Part shown: piece after piece, positions 33,077-41,256 of the stretch | Numbering within the stretch: the first letter of the stretch is position 1 | Layout: every line of letters starts with the position of its first letter | DNA from: Synechococcus sp. UW140 | GTDB lineage: Bacteria; Cyanobacteriota; Cyanobacteriia; PCC-6307; Cyanobiaceae | Assembly: GCF_900474295.1 (NCBI RefSeq) | Contig: NZ_UCOB01000023.1 | Location: 124,001-188,000 of the forward strand | DNA: 64,000 nucleotides | Direction: 5' to 3' | Translations under genes and position numbers: made by a program | The notes under the pieces: generated by a model | Seen by the model: only the letters and a program-made list of their open reading frames with translations | Databases searched by the model: none | Told to the model about the DNA's origin: nothing

Positions 33077-33108
33077 ACCCCCGGGCGTGAGACCCCCGGG
33101 GGTTTTTT
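33077..33108 (+). terminator. Rho-independent terminator
   Basis: ACCCCCGGG (33077-33085) pairs with CCCGGGGGT (33095-33103) across a 9-base loop and is followed by six T (33103-33108). It abuts the stop of the convergent gene at 33107. Confidence 0.85.
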
Positions 33109-33310
33109 ATGGCTGAAGCCTGAGCTGGCGGGCCCGATGGCGGGCCAATGTCCGCCCTGAGCGCTTCCGGGAGCGTTGATAAAGATCAGCGTTCACCTTC
33201 AGCTGGCGCGGGTAAGGCCAGCTGCGTTTCAGAGCGGCTGAGTTGCTAGTGCGCACGCACCACCAGCAGTGGAGGTAGAGGACGATCAAGCCTGTGATGA
33301 CGCCGGTCAT
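33107..33310 (-). CDS. Small membrane protein with basic tail (67 aa)
   Basis: ATG 33310 (MTGVITGLIVLYLHCWWCVR) starts with one membrane helix and continues into a strongly basic tail (YQRSRKRSGRTLARHRARQL). This predicts an N-out, C-in topology. Its stop codon lies in the T run of the convergent terminator. No family recognised. It is located just before the zinc module but on the opposite strand from zur. Confidence 0.5.
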   Translation of the reverse strand: MTGVITGLIVLYLHCWWCVRTSNSAALKRSWPYPRQLKVNADLYQRSRKRSGRTLARHRARQLRLQP

Positions 33311-33483
33311 GGCCGTGGGATGTCACTGGTGGGCTCTTGACGTTGATTGTCGGTGTTGATGGCCTCGTACGCCAGTGGTGACGCCGTGATTCCTATCTGG
33401 CTGTCAAGAGCTGAATCGGAGCAATACAGCACTTCACAGACACCACGTCCGACGCGGGATGATGGAGGCGTCTCGCGGATGTG

Positions 33484-33888
33484 ATGGTCAGCTCCAAGCT
33501 TGGAATTAGTAGCAAGCAGCAACGTTTGATCGATCTGCTTGAGGCCAGCGACGCTGAGCTCAGCGGTCAGCAGCTCCATCGCTCTCTATTGGAAAGCGAT
33601 CAGGGCATGGGGCTGGCGACTGTGTATCGCAATCTCCACCAGCTGCAAAAACGCGGTCTGGTGAGGTGTCGCCACCTGCCCACTGGAGAGGTGCTCTATG
33701 CCCCTGTGATGCGAGATCGTCATCACCTCACCTGTGTGAACTGTGGAGAGACCCGTGAGCTCTCCACCTGTCCGTTGCATTCGATGACGATCCCGGAAGA
33801 GCAACAGGACGGGTACCAATTGCTCTTCCACACCCTTGAGTTTTATGGCCTCTGCAATCGCTGCCAGCAGGACGACGAGCAACCGTGA
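33484..33888 (+). CDS. zur: Zinc-responsive Fur-family repressor (Zur)
   Basis: The Fur fold is clear: a winged helix (KQQRLIDLLEASDAELSGQQ, then GMGLATVYRNLHQLQKRGLV) and a metal-binding part with RHHLTCVNCGETRELSTC and a final CNRC. The two CxxC pairs form the structural zinc site. The choice of Zur over Fur rests on the context: the next genes encode an outer-membrane metal protein and ZnuA, with a Zur-like box between operons. In marine Synechococcus Zur controls zinc uptake. ATG 33484 is preferred to the GTG just before it. It converges on the outer-membrane protein gene with no gap. Confidence 0.85.
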   Translation: MVSSKLGISSKQQRLIDLLEASDAELSGQQLHRSLLESDQGMGLATVYRNLHQLQKRGLVRCRHLPTGEVLYAPVMRDRHHLTCVNCGETRELSTCPLHSMTIPEEQQDGYQLLFHTLEFYGLCNRCQQDDEQP

Positions 33889-35022
33889 TCAGAAGCGGAA
33901 GGTGACCCCAGTTCCGACATGGTTCTGGAAGCCCTTGCCCCAACCTTTCCCTCCTTGCGTGCTGTACATCATCTCCAAGTGGGCGAAAGCAACAACGCTG
34001 TCCGAAATTGGGTATTCAAAAGAGATGTCTCCGCCCCAGTCAGTGCGTTGTGACAGGCCTGAATAAGAGCCAGGGCTATAAAAGCGAGGGCCACCGGTGA
34101 GGGTGATATTGAGCAAATCAACATTGAAGCCGAAGCCTGCCCAAGTATCGGTGTAGTTGCCGATGTAGGTGCCGTCGCTTTCCCAGCCGGTGTGATTGCT
34201 CACATTCACGAAGACACCATCGATCACCGACTCCAGGCCATCGCCGAGGGCGAAGTTGACGTCTCCATCGCCAAAGGCATAAGTGATGCCTGCTGAGACC
34301 TCATGCTTCACGCCCTGGATATCTTCTCCCTGGGATTTCATGACGGCGTAAGGAAGCCAGGTTGCAGAAATCGCCAACCGATCGTTTGGTTGGTAGCGAG
34401 CCTGAACCATCCCTTTCATGTCGATTCTGCGGTAGGGCTGCCCCTTCTCATGGCCATGCGCTGCATGGTCGGCATGCCCCTCATCGCCATGGTCTTCATC
34501 GCCATGGTCCTCATCACCATGGTCTTCATCACCATGGTCTTCATCGCCATGGTCTTCATCGCCATGGTCCTCATCGCCATGGTCCTCATCGCCATGGTCC
34601 TCATCGCCATGGTCCTCATGGGCACCCCCTTCGGCTGCATGGTCATCGTGCTCGTCCAGATGAACCTTGCCGTAGAAATGTTCGGCCTCACCCCATACCA
34701 GGGCTGGACCAATAGCGGCTTCAATGCTGAAACTGCCGTCGTTGGGAAGTCCCCATTCGAACACTGCGCCGAATAGACCATCGATCGCGTAGTGGGAGGG
34801 TTTCCCTTCGGTGGTGAGGTTGTTTTCGAAACCTCCGTGACCTTCGAGTGTGATGACAGGAGTGACCCTGGTCTCTCCTTCGCGCAGCTCTTCTTCCGAG
34901 CCGCCTCCATGGTTGTGGCCTGCACCTGCGTGGCTAGCAGGGGCGAAGACAGCCTCGAGGGCAAGCGGAGATAGCAGCCCAAGCGCAGCCAAGGCTGCAG
35001 GCGAGATTGAGAAGCGGCGCAT
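33889..35022 (-). CDS. Zinc-linked outer-membrane barrel protein with EDHGD repeats
   Basis: ATG 35022 starts a signal peptide (MRRFSISPAALAALGLLSPL). A short His/Gly segment (HAGAGHNHGGG) follows, and then beta strands typical of an outer-membrane barrel with C-terminal Phe (GVTFRF). One extracellular or periplasmic loop around residues 125-190 is a run of nine EDHGD units flanked by further His (HDDHAAEGGAHEDH), an obvious metal-binding tract. It lies 56 bases after znuA on the same strand and should share its Zur control. A zinc-binding porin or receptor is inferred. Confidence 0.78.
   Translation of the reverse strand: MRRFSISPAALAALGLLSPLALEAVFAPASHAGAGHNHGGGSEEELREGETRVTPVITLEGHGGFENNLTTEGKPSHYAIDGLFGAVFEWGLPNDGSFSIEAAIGPALVWGEAEHFYGKVHLDEHDDHAAEGGAHEDHGDEDHGDEDHGDEDHGDEDHGDEDHGDEDHGDEDHGDEDHGDEGHADHAAHGHEKGQPYRRIDMKGMVQARYQPNDRLAISATWLPYAVMKSQGEDIQGVKHEVSAGITYAFGDGDVNFALGDGLESVIDGVFVNVSNHTGWESDGTYIGNYTDTWAGFGFNVDLLNITLTGGPRFYSPGSYSGLSQRTDWGGDISFEYPISDSVVAFAHLEMMYSTQGGKGWGKGFQNHVGTGVTFRF
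34487..34621 (-). repeat. 15-bp tandem repeat coding for EDHGD units
   Basis: Nine copies of a 15-base unit (plus-strand CCATGGTCNTCATCG, with a few C/T and A/G differences) run without interruption. They keep the reading frame and add five residues each, so unit loss or gain would change loop length without frameshift. Confidence 0.92.
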
Positions 35023-35078
35023 TGTGGATGGAGTCTTGGTAGTGAGTCGGGATTGAGTGGGGAGTGGTCTTGCTGCCT

Positions 35079-36014
35079 TTACTGGACAGCACTCCATCGC
35101 TGTTGCAGTCGTTCGGCAGAGGCTTGATTGCAGCTGCCTCCCTGGGCATTCACCACCGTGCAGGTGTTACTGGTGGCGGTTTCGATCAGGCTCTTGCCAG
35201 GTGCCGTGCCGTCCGCAAAAACGAGGTTCTTGGCAATGGGCTTGCCGCTGCTGCGACTGATGCGCTTCATGGTCTTGGAGACCGGGAATTGTTCGGGGAA
35301 CAGCACTTTGGTCTTGGAGGCTTTTACGGCGTTGCTGATCGCTCTCAGGCTGGAGGGCCGCAGGGTGCCTCCGGTGGCGTAGTCGTCGATCATGGCCACG
35401 TGACGCATCCCGTAGCGGTCGGTGAAAAACTCAAACGCGAGATGCTCGGACACCAAAACGCGATGGTCAGCCGGGATGGTGGAGATCTGCTGACGGTTCC
35501 AAGTGTCGAGATCCTTGAGGATGGCGATCACGTTCTGCTGGCGTCGTTTCAGAGCCTGTTTCGATTCAGCATTAATCGGTAATTGTTGAAGAGCATCGGC
35601 CACCACATTGGCCATGGCACCCGTATTGGCAGGGCTGTGCCAAAGATGGGGATCCTTGTTGGGGTTATTTGGAACAGCGCGCTCGCCCACGGCGATCAGC
35701 TCGAAATTGCCGTCTAGACGACTGAGCGATGGGTTGAGGTTGTATCCATTAATCAGCACCAGTTCGGAGTTGCTGATATCTCTCCGGTTGGCCGGCGTGA
35801 GTTGAAAATGGTGGGGATCGGCGCCGGGTGGAATCAGACAGCGCACATCGGTGGCTCCGCCGGACAGGGTGCGGGTGAGATCGCAAAGCACCCCATCGCC
35901 TGCCACGACCGCTGGGGTTGCCGCTTGGGATGGTGATGGATTGGCCAGCCCTGTGGCTAAGCCTGCGGCGATCAATGCAGTGCTGCGCAGCAGGCGCGAA
36001 TAACAGACGCCCAT
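35079..36014 (-). CDS. znuA: Zinc ABC transporter substrate-binding protein ZnuA
   Basis: A signal peptide (ALIAAGLATGLANPSPSQAA) precedes a cluster A-I metal-binding protein fold. It shows DLTRTLSGGATDVRCLIPPG, then the ligand-bearing DPHHFQLTPAN, DPHLWHSP, SEHLAFEFFTDRYG and a late FPEQFP. Histidines from three of these segments are the expected zinc ligands. The His-rich loop of many ZnuA proteins is missing; the partner outer-membrane protein carries the His/Asp tract instead. Two Cys in CTVVNAQGGSC likely form a disulfide. No znuB or znuC is in the window. A Zur-like box stands 23 bases upstream. Confidence 0.88.
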   Translation of the reverse strand: MGVCYSRLLRSTALIAAGLATGLANPSPSQAATPAVVAGDGVLCDLTRTLSGGATDVRCLIPPGADPHHFQLTPANRRDISNSELVLINGYNLNPSLSRLDGNFELIAVGERAVPNNPNKDPHLWHSPANTGAMANVVADALQQLPINAESKQALKRRQQNVIAILKDLDTWNRQQISTIPADHRVLVSEHLAFEFFTDRYGMRHVAMIDDYATGGTLRPSSLRAISNAVKASKTKVLFPEQFPVSKTMKRISRSSGKPIAKNLVFADGTAPGKSLIETATSNTCTVVNAQGGSCNQASAERLQQRWSAVQ

Positions 36015-36037
36015 GAGGCAGACCAGAGAACGGCCGA

Positions 36038-36054
36038 ATGATAACGGTTCTCAT
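36038..36054. promoter_or_regulatory. Zur-box-like palindrome between divergent zinc operons
   Basis: ATGATAACGGTTCTCAT is an imperfect 17-base palindrome (ATGAkAACsGTTmTCAT) of the kind bound by Zur/Fur dimers. It lies 24 bases before the znuA start and 72 before the permease start, so it could repress both directions. Confidence 0.75.
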
Positions 36055-36125
36055 TCTTGGTGCAATGTCCGAGCTCTTCCCCATCGCGGCTGGGCCGGTG
36101 ATGATTGGCCAAACCATTCACCTTC

Positions 36126-37085
36126 ATGGCGCGATTGGCCACCGCCTGGGCGATCTTTCAAGGCTTGCTGCTTGAGTCGCTTCCCTTCCTTTTGTTAGGG
36201 GTCACGATTGCTGCGCTTGCCCGCTGGCTTGTGCCCCAAGCTGCTTGGGTGCGACGGTTGCCACGTCACCCGCTGCTGGCTCCTGTGGTCGGTGCCTTGC
36301 TCGGCTTCGCTCTGCCGGCCTGTGAGTGCGGCAATGTGCCCGTCGCCCGGCGCTTGCTGGCCAGCGGTGCCCCCCTTGGTACCGGCTTCGGTTTTTTGTT
36401 TGCGGCGCCTGTTCTCAATCCGATCGTGTTGGCCAGCACCTGGGCTGCATTCCCTGATCAGCCCTGGTTGCTATTCGCCCGTCCTCTGGGGGCCTTTGTG
36501 ATTGCCATTGCCCTTAGTGCCCTGTTGGGGTTGATGGGGGAACGGGCCCTATTGGAGCCTGCCTTGCTCGAGGAGCGCCGGTTGACGCAGCCGCTCGCCG
36601 AAGTCGGCCTGCTGGAGCGGGGCAGTGGCGTTCTCGGCGCGGCTCCGATTCCCATTTCGCCCCGCCCTTCATCCCAGTCCATCTCGCTGTCGGACGTGCT
36701 GCTGCATAGCGGTCGAGAGTTCCTCGGGCTTTTGGTGTTGCTGGTGCTCGGATGTGCCCTGGCTGCAGCAGTTCAGTCCTGGTTGCCTCGCGCCTGGTTG
36801 CTGGCTGTGGGGTCGGCTCCGACTCTGTCGGTTCTGGCGCTGATGTTGCTGGCCCTTGTGGTTTCGGTCTGTTCGAGTGTGGATGCTTTTCTTGCGCTCG
36901 GTTTTGCTGCGCAGGTCACGCCTGGGGCGCTGCTGGCCTTCTTGTTATTGGGCCCGGTTGTGGACCTCAAGCTCGCTGGTCTGTTTACCGTGCTCCTGCG
37001 CCCCAAAGCGATTGCAGTCACCGCCTTGGCCGCGTCGCTGCTGGTGCTGCTGATCGGTCAGTGGGTGAACCTGGTGCAGCTTTGA
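36126..37085 (+). CDS. YraQ/ArsP-type (DUF318) permease
   Basis: ATG 36126 (MARLATAWAIFQGLLLESLP) starts a membrane protein with eight or so helices. Two family signatures are seen: FALPACECGNVPVARRLLAS near residue 70 and, in the second half, LVVSVCSSVDAFLALGFA. This is the PF03773 permease family, some members of which export arsenic compounds while others are metal-regulated with unknown substrate. It heads a rightward operon divergent from znuA across the Zur-like box, so zinc limitation probably induces it. A TTG at 36105 would add seven residues. Confidence 0.82.
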   Translation: MARLATAWAIFQGLLLESLPFLLLGVTIAALARWLVPQAAWVRRLPRHPLLAPVVGALLGFALPACECGNVPVARRLLASGAPLGTGFGFLFAAPVLNPIVLASTWAAFPDQPWLLFARPLGAFVIAIALSALLGLMGERALLEPALLEERRLTQPLAEVGLLERGSGVLGAAPIPISPRPSSQSISLSDVLLHSGREFLGLLVLLVLGCALAAAVQSWLPRAWLLAVGSAPTLSVLALMLLALVVSVCSSVDAFLALGFAAQVTPGALLAFLLLGPVVDLKLAGLFTVLLRPKAIAVTALAASLLVLLIGQWVNLVQL

Positions 37086-37090
37086 ACGTC

Positions 37091-37789
37091 ATGACGCTTC
37101 GCCTTCGCTGGTCATCCCTGTCGCTTCCCCTGTTGTTGCTGTTGTGGGGTTGGGTGATGGTCTGGAGCACGGCATCCGGCCGTCTCGATCTGCTCCTGCG
37201 TTCCGTCTATCACCCGATTGTTGCTGTTGGCGGTGGCCTGTTGATCTTGATCGGCTTGCTGCAGCTGCGCTTGCTTCTGCGTCGCAAGCGGGCGGGGCAG
37301 GCCAGCCAAACTCTGCCTCGCGGCTGGTGGCTGACTGCGCTGGTGGCGCTGGCGATCATCGTCTTCCCGCCACAGCCTTCGTTTAATGATCTCGCCTCCA
37401 GTCGACCGAGCAGTCTCCCGGAGGCGCCGCGACTGGCGTTCGTGTTGCCACCTGAGCAGCGCACGCTCACCGAATGGGTGCGGCTCCTGCGCACACAGCC
37501 CGATCCGTCTCTGCATGCCGGGGCTCCGGTGTCGATCAGCGGTTTTGTGCTGAAGCGCCCGGGAGAACCTGCTCAGCTCGCCCGACTCATGGTGCGGTGT
37601 TGTCTGGCGGATGCCACGCCATCGGGTTTGCCTGTGCTGTGGCCGGAGGGCTTTGATCCGAAGCCTGATACCTGGCTGGATGTCAAGGGCAAGATGGTGA
37701 CGCAGGAGCATGACGGTGCGCTGCGCAATGTTCTGGAGCCTTCAAGCTTGAAGGTCATCCCTCGACCTGAACGACCTCTGGAACCATGA
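37091..37789 (+). CDS. TIGR03943/DUF1980 family protein, permease partner
   Basis: ATG 37091 (MTLRLRWSSLSLPLLLLLWG) begins 5 bases after the permease stop. Two membrane segments (a second at HPIVAVGGGLLILIGLLQL) are followed by a third, WWLTALVALAIIVF. A soluble domain then includes VSISGFVLKRPGEPAQLARL, MVRCCLADATPSGLPV and a closing WLDVKGKMV. This is the arrangement of the COG3689/DUF1980 proteins that accompany YraQ-type permeases. The paired Cys in VRCCLAD is a conserved-type feature and possible metal site. Its stop overlaps the next start as ATGA. Confidence 0.78.
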   Translation: MTLRLRWSSLSLPLLLLLWGWVMVWSTASGRLDLLLRSVYHPIVAVGGGLLILIGLLQLRLLLRRKRAGQASQTLPRGWWLTALVALAIIVFPPQPSFNDLASSRPSSLPEAPRLAFVLPPEQRTLTEWVRLLRTQPDPSLHAGAPVSISGFVLKRPGEPAQLARLMVRCCLADATPSGLPVLWPEGFDPKPDTWLDVKGKMVTQEHDGALRNVLEPSSLKVIPRPERPLEP

Positions 37790-39156
37790 CCCGATCTGGT
37801 CTGTGGGCGTTGCCCCGTCCTTTGTTGCTGGCCCTGGGAGGTCTGACGGCGCTGGTGCTGGTCCAGCAACAAGTGCTGCTTCGCCGTCCACCCCGGTTGC
37901 AGATGTTGGCGATCCAGCCACTTCGTTCCGGGGCCGGCGCGCTCGATGTGCGTTTTAGTCGCCCGATGCAACGGGAGACGATCGCGGCCGAGAGCCGAAT
38001 CAAGCCGGAGCTGTCCCATGCTTGGTTTGGTGCCGACAACGCCTGGCGATTGCTGCTCAACCGCACGGATCCCATCCAGTCTCCGCTGCAGCTGGATCTG
38101 GCTGGTGCTGATCGGCGCGGTCTGCGTGTCGCGCCGAGCCGTTGGTTTTGGGATCCACGGCCGACGTTACTGGCCGTCGTGCAGCTGAAAGAGGGCCAGC
38201 AATTGCAGCTGCAAGACCGTCAGGGATCCTGGGTGCCACTGAGCCCAGTGCTGCCTGGCATTTTTCAGGTGGAGCCATTCGGTGATGGCCGCGGCGTCGC
38301 CTTCGTCAGTGCTGACGACAACGGCGACCAGTTTGTCGACGTTCGACACCTAATGCCGCGATCCCTCGCGACCGATGCCGATGCAGTGGGGTCCCCTCTG
38401 GTGGGTGACCTGGAGCGGATCACCCAAAAACCCCAGTTGTTCGCGCATGTGAGCAGCAACCTCAGAGGGGATCTACTCGTTCAGGCCGGCCGGCTTGAGC
38501 CAGGGAGTGATCAGCTTTGGATGCGTAGCCCCGATGGGCGGCGCCGCGATTTGAGCCTGAAGGTGGCCGGTCCTATCCGTCTGTTGCCGGATGGCACTGG
38601 CTTGGTGGTGCCTGGGTACGACGGTCTGGAGCTGTTGTCCCTTCAGACCCTGCAGGATCAAGCCTCTGATCGGCAGACACTTCCAGGCAGTCGAGATCTG
38701 AGGGCGTTCTGCACTGGATCCGGCAGAGCTCTGCTTGTGCGTCATTGGCCGGACTATCGCCGGTCGGTGGAGTTGGTGATTCCCGGCCTTGCACCACGTC
38801 AGATCTGGCTGGGTGAGCAGGCCGTCATGGGGGTGGCCTGCGATAACGGGGGAGAACGCCTTTGGGTGGTGCTGCGCGATTCCCTGCCTAAGACTGTTGA
38901 CACGCTGTTGTTGCTTGATCGCGATGGCAAGGTGCGCAAGCAACGCACCCTCGAGCCCTGGCTGATGGCACCGGATTCCATGTTGCGATTCGATCCTGTC
39001 AGCGATCAGCTGTTGCTGTCTGTGATCTCCAGTCGGCGCGCGCCTGGGCGCATCGCCTGGGTGGATGGCAGCACACTTGGCTTGCGGATCCAGGCCGAGC
39101 CGTCGGTGGTCAGCGCCACGCTGTTGCCGGCTGCCGGCAGGATCGAACGCTTCTAG
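37786..39156 (+). CDS. Membrane-anchored beta-propeller-like protein of the zinc operon
   Basis: The ATG overlaps the preceding stop (ATGA). One membrane anchor (RPLLLALGGLTALVLVQQQV) is followed by an Ig-like segment (ALDVRFSRPMQRETIAAESR). About 330 residues with repeated strand blades come next, each with patterns such as DQLWMRSPDGRR, LRAFCTGSGRALLVRHWPD and LLLLDRDGKVRKQR, suggesting a periplasmic beta-propeller. Family not recognised. It is the third gene of a probable Zur-controlled operon, so a role in zinc handling is inferred from context only. Confidence 0.65.
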   Translation: MTRSGLWALPRPLLLALGGLTALVLVQQQVLLRRPPRLQMLAIQPLRSGAGALDVRFSRPMQRETIAAESRIKPELSHAWFGADNAWRLLLNRTDPIQSPLQLDLAGADRRGLRVAPSRWFWDPRPTLLAVVQLKEGQQLQLQDRQGSWVPLSPVLPGIFQVEPFGDGRGVAFVSADDNGDQFVDVRHLMPRSLATDADAVGSPLVGDLERITQKPQLFAHVSSNLRGDLLVQAGRLEPGSDQLWMRSPDGRRRDLSLKVAGPIRLLPDGTGLVVPGYDGLELLSLQTLQDQASDRQTLPGSRDLRAFCTGSGRALLVRHWPDYRRSVELVIPGLAPRQIWLGEQAVMGVACDNGGERLWVVLRDSLPKTVDTLLLLDRDGKVRKQRTLEPWLMAPDSMLRFDPVSDQLLLSVISSRRAPGRIAWVDGSTLGLRIQAEPSVVSATLLPAAGRIERF

Positions 39157-39227
39157 GCCGGGCTGTCCTCTCTGGGGCCTGTCGTTTGAGGAAGGCCACT
39201 AACGTCGGCGCTGATGCGGACTTCAAC

Positions 39228-39356
39228 GTGGGCGATTACACCGTGGCCATCTGGGCAACTATTGGCTTGATGGTGGTGTTCACCGTGCCGGTGGTTTGGC
39301 AGTTTCTGCAGCCCAACGATGATGATTTCGGTGATCTCACCAAACGCCAGAAATAA
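39228..39356 (+). CDS. Small single-helix membrane protein (42 aa)
   Basis: A GTG at 39228 opens MGDYTVAIWATIGLMVVFTV, completing one membrane helix, and an acidic/basic tail (NDDDFGDLTKRQK). A TTG at 39186 is an alternative start. The topology resembles small subunits of photosynthetic or respiratory membrane complexes, but no such subunit is recognised. It follows the zinc operon by 71 bases. Confidence 0.5.
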   Translation: MGDYTVAIWATIGLMVVFTVPVVWQFLQPNDDDFGDLTKRQK

Positions 39357-39523
39357 ATTCGCCTGACGTCAGAGCGCCTTCTGTTGCGACTGCCTTTAGC
39401 ACCTGCCCACGGAGGCTCCTGAGCTTGATAAAGGTGCGCAGCTCAGTGGCTGGGATGGGGCAACGCCTTGCGTCAGCGTCGCTGGCCATCCACTGCACGG
39501 TGCTGGTAGCTGAGTGGGTGGGA

Positions 39524-39805
39524 TCAGCCTCGCGTTTGATTCATCGTTTTGAGGAACGCCTGAGGACCGCTCTCGAGATCCGGCAGTTCCATCGTGGCTT
39601 CGCGGCCTTCCAGCGCTGCGGTCAAAGACTCGATCATCTGGCTGTTGCCTGTGGCTTTCACAGCAGCGAGGGCTTTTTTCAGTCGTTCTTCGCGACTGCC
39701 TTGGTCTGGTGCACCTGAAGGGGTTGACCAAGTGCTGTAGTCAACGTTCGTGGTGGAGCGGACGCTGTTCAGCTGGTTGGCGAGGTTCTCCCACAGCAGC
39801 GGCAT
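39524..39805 (-). CDS. Hypothetical protein (93 aa)
   Basis: ATG 39805 (MPLLWENLANQLNSVRSTTN) is preferred over the longer frame from 39877. The protein has a central charged helix (EERLKKALAAVKATGNSQMI) and no signal or membrane segment. It looks like a small cytoplasmic helical protein. No family recognised. The interval 39806-40040 upstream shows nothing else. Confidence 0.52.
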   Translation of the reverse strand: MPLLWENLANQLNSVRSTTNVDYSTWSTPSGAPDQGSREERLKKALAAVKATGNSQMIESLTAALEGREATMELPDLESGPQAFLKTMNQTRG

Positions 39806-40040
39806 GGATCGTGGATGGCATTTGCGGAATTCTTTCCTGAGAGGGCCCCTGTCAGCCCAGTTGTGACATTTATCCACATGCTCAAGGGCAGGAGACGGAT
39901 CGGCACACCCGCAGCCATGCTTAGCGACGACAAGCGTCAGTTTTTTATTCTTCAGAGATATAAATAAACATTGCGTAGTTATCAGGTTGAAGCCACTTTT
40001 GTCTCAATTGCATGAATTTGCGTAACCTTTTCGGGGCAAA

Positions 40041-40226
40041 ATGGCGCGATCGCAAGACCTCGACAGCTTGGAGCTTCAGATTCCCTTTAGATTCTTCGGA
40101 GCGTTGCTCGTGGGCTCGTCCCTGCTATCGATGGCAAGAAGCCCGAAAGAATTTGTTCTGCTCGGAGGCACCTTCCTGTTTGGCCTCGGCACCCTCGAGC
40201 TTGCCCTTCATCTCGGCGGCTTCTAG
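40041..40226 (+). CDS. Small two-helix membrane protein (61 aa)
   Basis: ATG 40041 (MARSQDLDSLELQIPFRFFG) opens a protein with two short hydrophobic segments (RFFGALLVGSSLLSMARS and FVLLGGTFLFGLGTLELAL) joined by a basic turn. An alternative frame starting at 40012 on the same bases is less protein-like. Probably an inner or thylakoid membrane protein. No family recognised. Confidence 0.5.
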   Translation: MARSQDLDSLELQIPFRFFGALLVGSSLLSMARSPKEFVLLGGTFLFGLGTLELALHLGGF

Positions 40227-40383
40227 GCCTCTGATCGGCACGTTGTACTGCGAGGCGTGATCACCTCGGAGCAGGAGTGATGGAGACCCTGGCTCCGAGT
40301 CCCTTCAGGGGGAGCTCAAAACCAGGGAGCATCTCGCAGCAAGTGGCTGGCGACTTGGCTCGTTTTGGTGTGGGGTCAGCGGG

Positions 40384-41163
40384 CTATTGCCGCCCCACAA
40401 TCACTGGTGGGGTGCCGCCGGAGAGGCCTGGCACCACTTGGGTCTGACCGTCCCATTTGTCGAGGAACAGCTTATAGAGAACTCTGTCGTTCAGGCCTTT
40501 ATTGAGGGTTTCGAACTTAATCGCTTCTTGTTCAGCGATCTTCACCTCGGTTTCGGCTTTGAGCAGGCGCTGCTCGGCAATTTGTTTTTGCTCGATAGCA
40601 GAACGGTATTCCTCAGCAATTTTGAGGCCGGTGAGATCAAGTCCTTTGACTTCCACATAGTCAAATTTTTCTAGCTCTTTGGCAACACTCTCCTCAACGA
40701 TTGAGGAGATCTTGTTCCAATCTGTGGCGATCTCCACGAGCTCGTATTTTGAAAAGACGGATTTCAGTGATTTGAGCAGTGAAGGCTGAATGATCCGTGC
40801 GTAAATCCCTTCATTGCCTGTGGAGATGGTGCTGTAAACCCGTGGCGCTTCGGTGGATTTGACGGCGTATTTGATCGTTGCGGTCGCTTCGATCACCTGC
40901 AGGTCTTTGGTGAGGCTGGAGAATTCCTCAGGGCGAACCTGGGTGCGCACATTGAAGAAATGCACGGATTGCACGAATGGGGCCTTGAGATTCAGGCCAG
41001 GCAGGCGAGCTTCGTCACTTACTTTGCCCAGCGTTGTGATCACAGCCACCTGACCAGCAGGCACCACGAAAATGGCGGCAATGGCAACGATCAAAGCCGT
41101 AAAGGCTGCGATAACGGCGAGGGATGCCTGAGCCCCAGGCTGGTTGGGGGACACGTTTTGCAC
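40384..41163 (-). CDS. SPFH/prohibitin-family membrane protein
   Basis: An N-terminal anchor (LAVIAAFTALIVAIAAIFVV) leads into the band-7 domain, with VPAGQVAVITTLGKV, RLPGLNLKAPFVQSVHFFNV and RTQVRPEEFSSLTKDLQVIE. The second half is a long helix (AIEQKQIAEQRLLKAETEVK), the coiled coil on which these proteins oligomerise. This is the prohibitin/HflC pattern: ring-forming scaffolds that control membrane proteases such as FtsH. The C-terminal GTPPVIVGRQ matches cyanobacterial prohibitin homologues. Length of 259 residues is typical. Confidence 0.88.
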   Translation of the reverse strand: MQNVSPNQPGAQASLAVIAAFTALIVAIAAIFVVPAGQVAVITTLGKVSDEARLPGLNLKAPFVQSVHFFNVRTQVRPEEFSSLTKDLQVIEATATIKYAVKSTEAPRVYSTISTGNEGIYARIIQPSLLKSLKSVFSKYELVEIATDWNKISSIVEESVAKELEKFDYVEVKGLDLTGLKIAEEYRSAIEQKQIAEQRLLKAETEVKIAEQEAIKFETLNKGLNDRVLYKLFLDKWDGQTQVVPGLSGGTPPVIVGRQ

Positions 41164-41256
41164 TCAGTTGTTCTTGTTGCCTTGATTATGGGCAGGGTTT
41201 GCAAGTCGGTGCGGCGTCTTGACCAATCAGGATGGTGGCTTGCCTCAGCTGCTGGG

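Noticed and set aside
33307-33579. Minus-strand 90-residue frame upstream of zur
   Set aside because: It overlaps the zur start and has no protein-like pattern or ribosome site.
34303-34776. Plus-strand frame of 157 residues rich in repeated Met-Val-Phe-Ile-Ala
   Set aside because: It is the antisense shadow of the EDHGD repeat in the outer-membrane zinc protein; the repetition comes from the 15-base unit.
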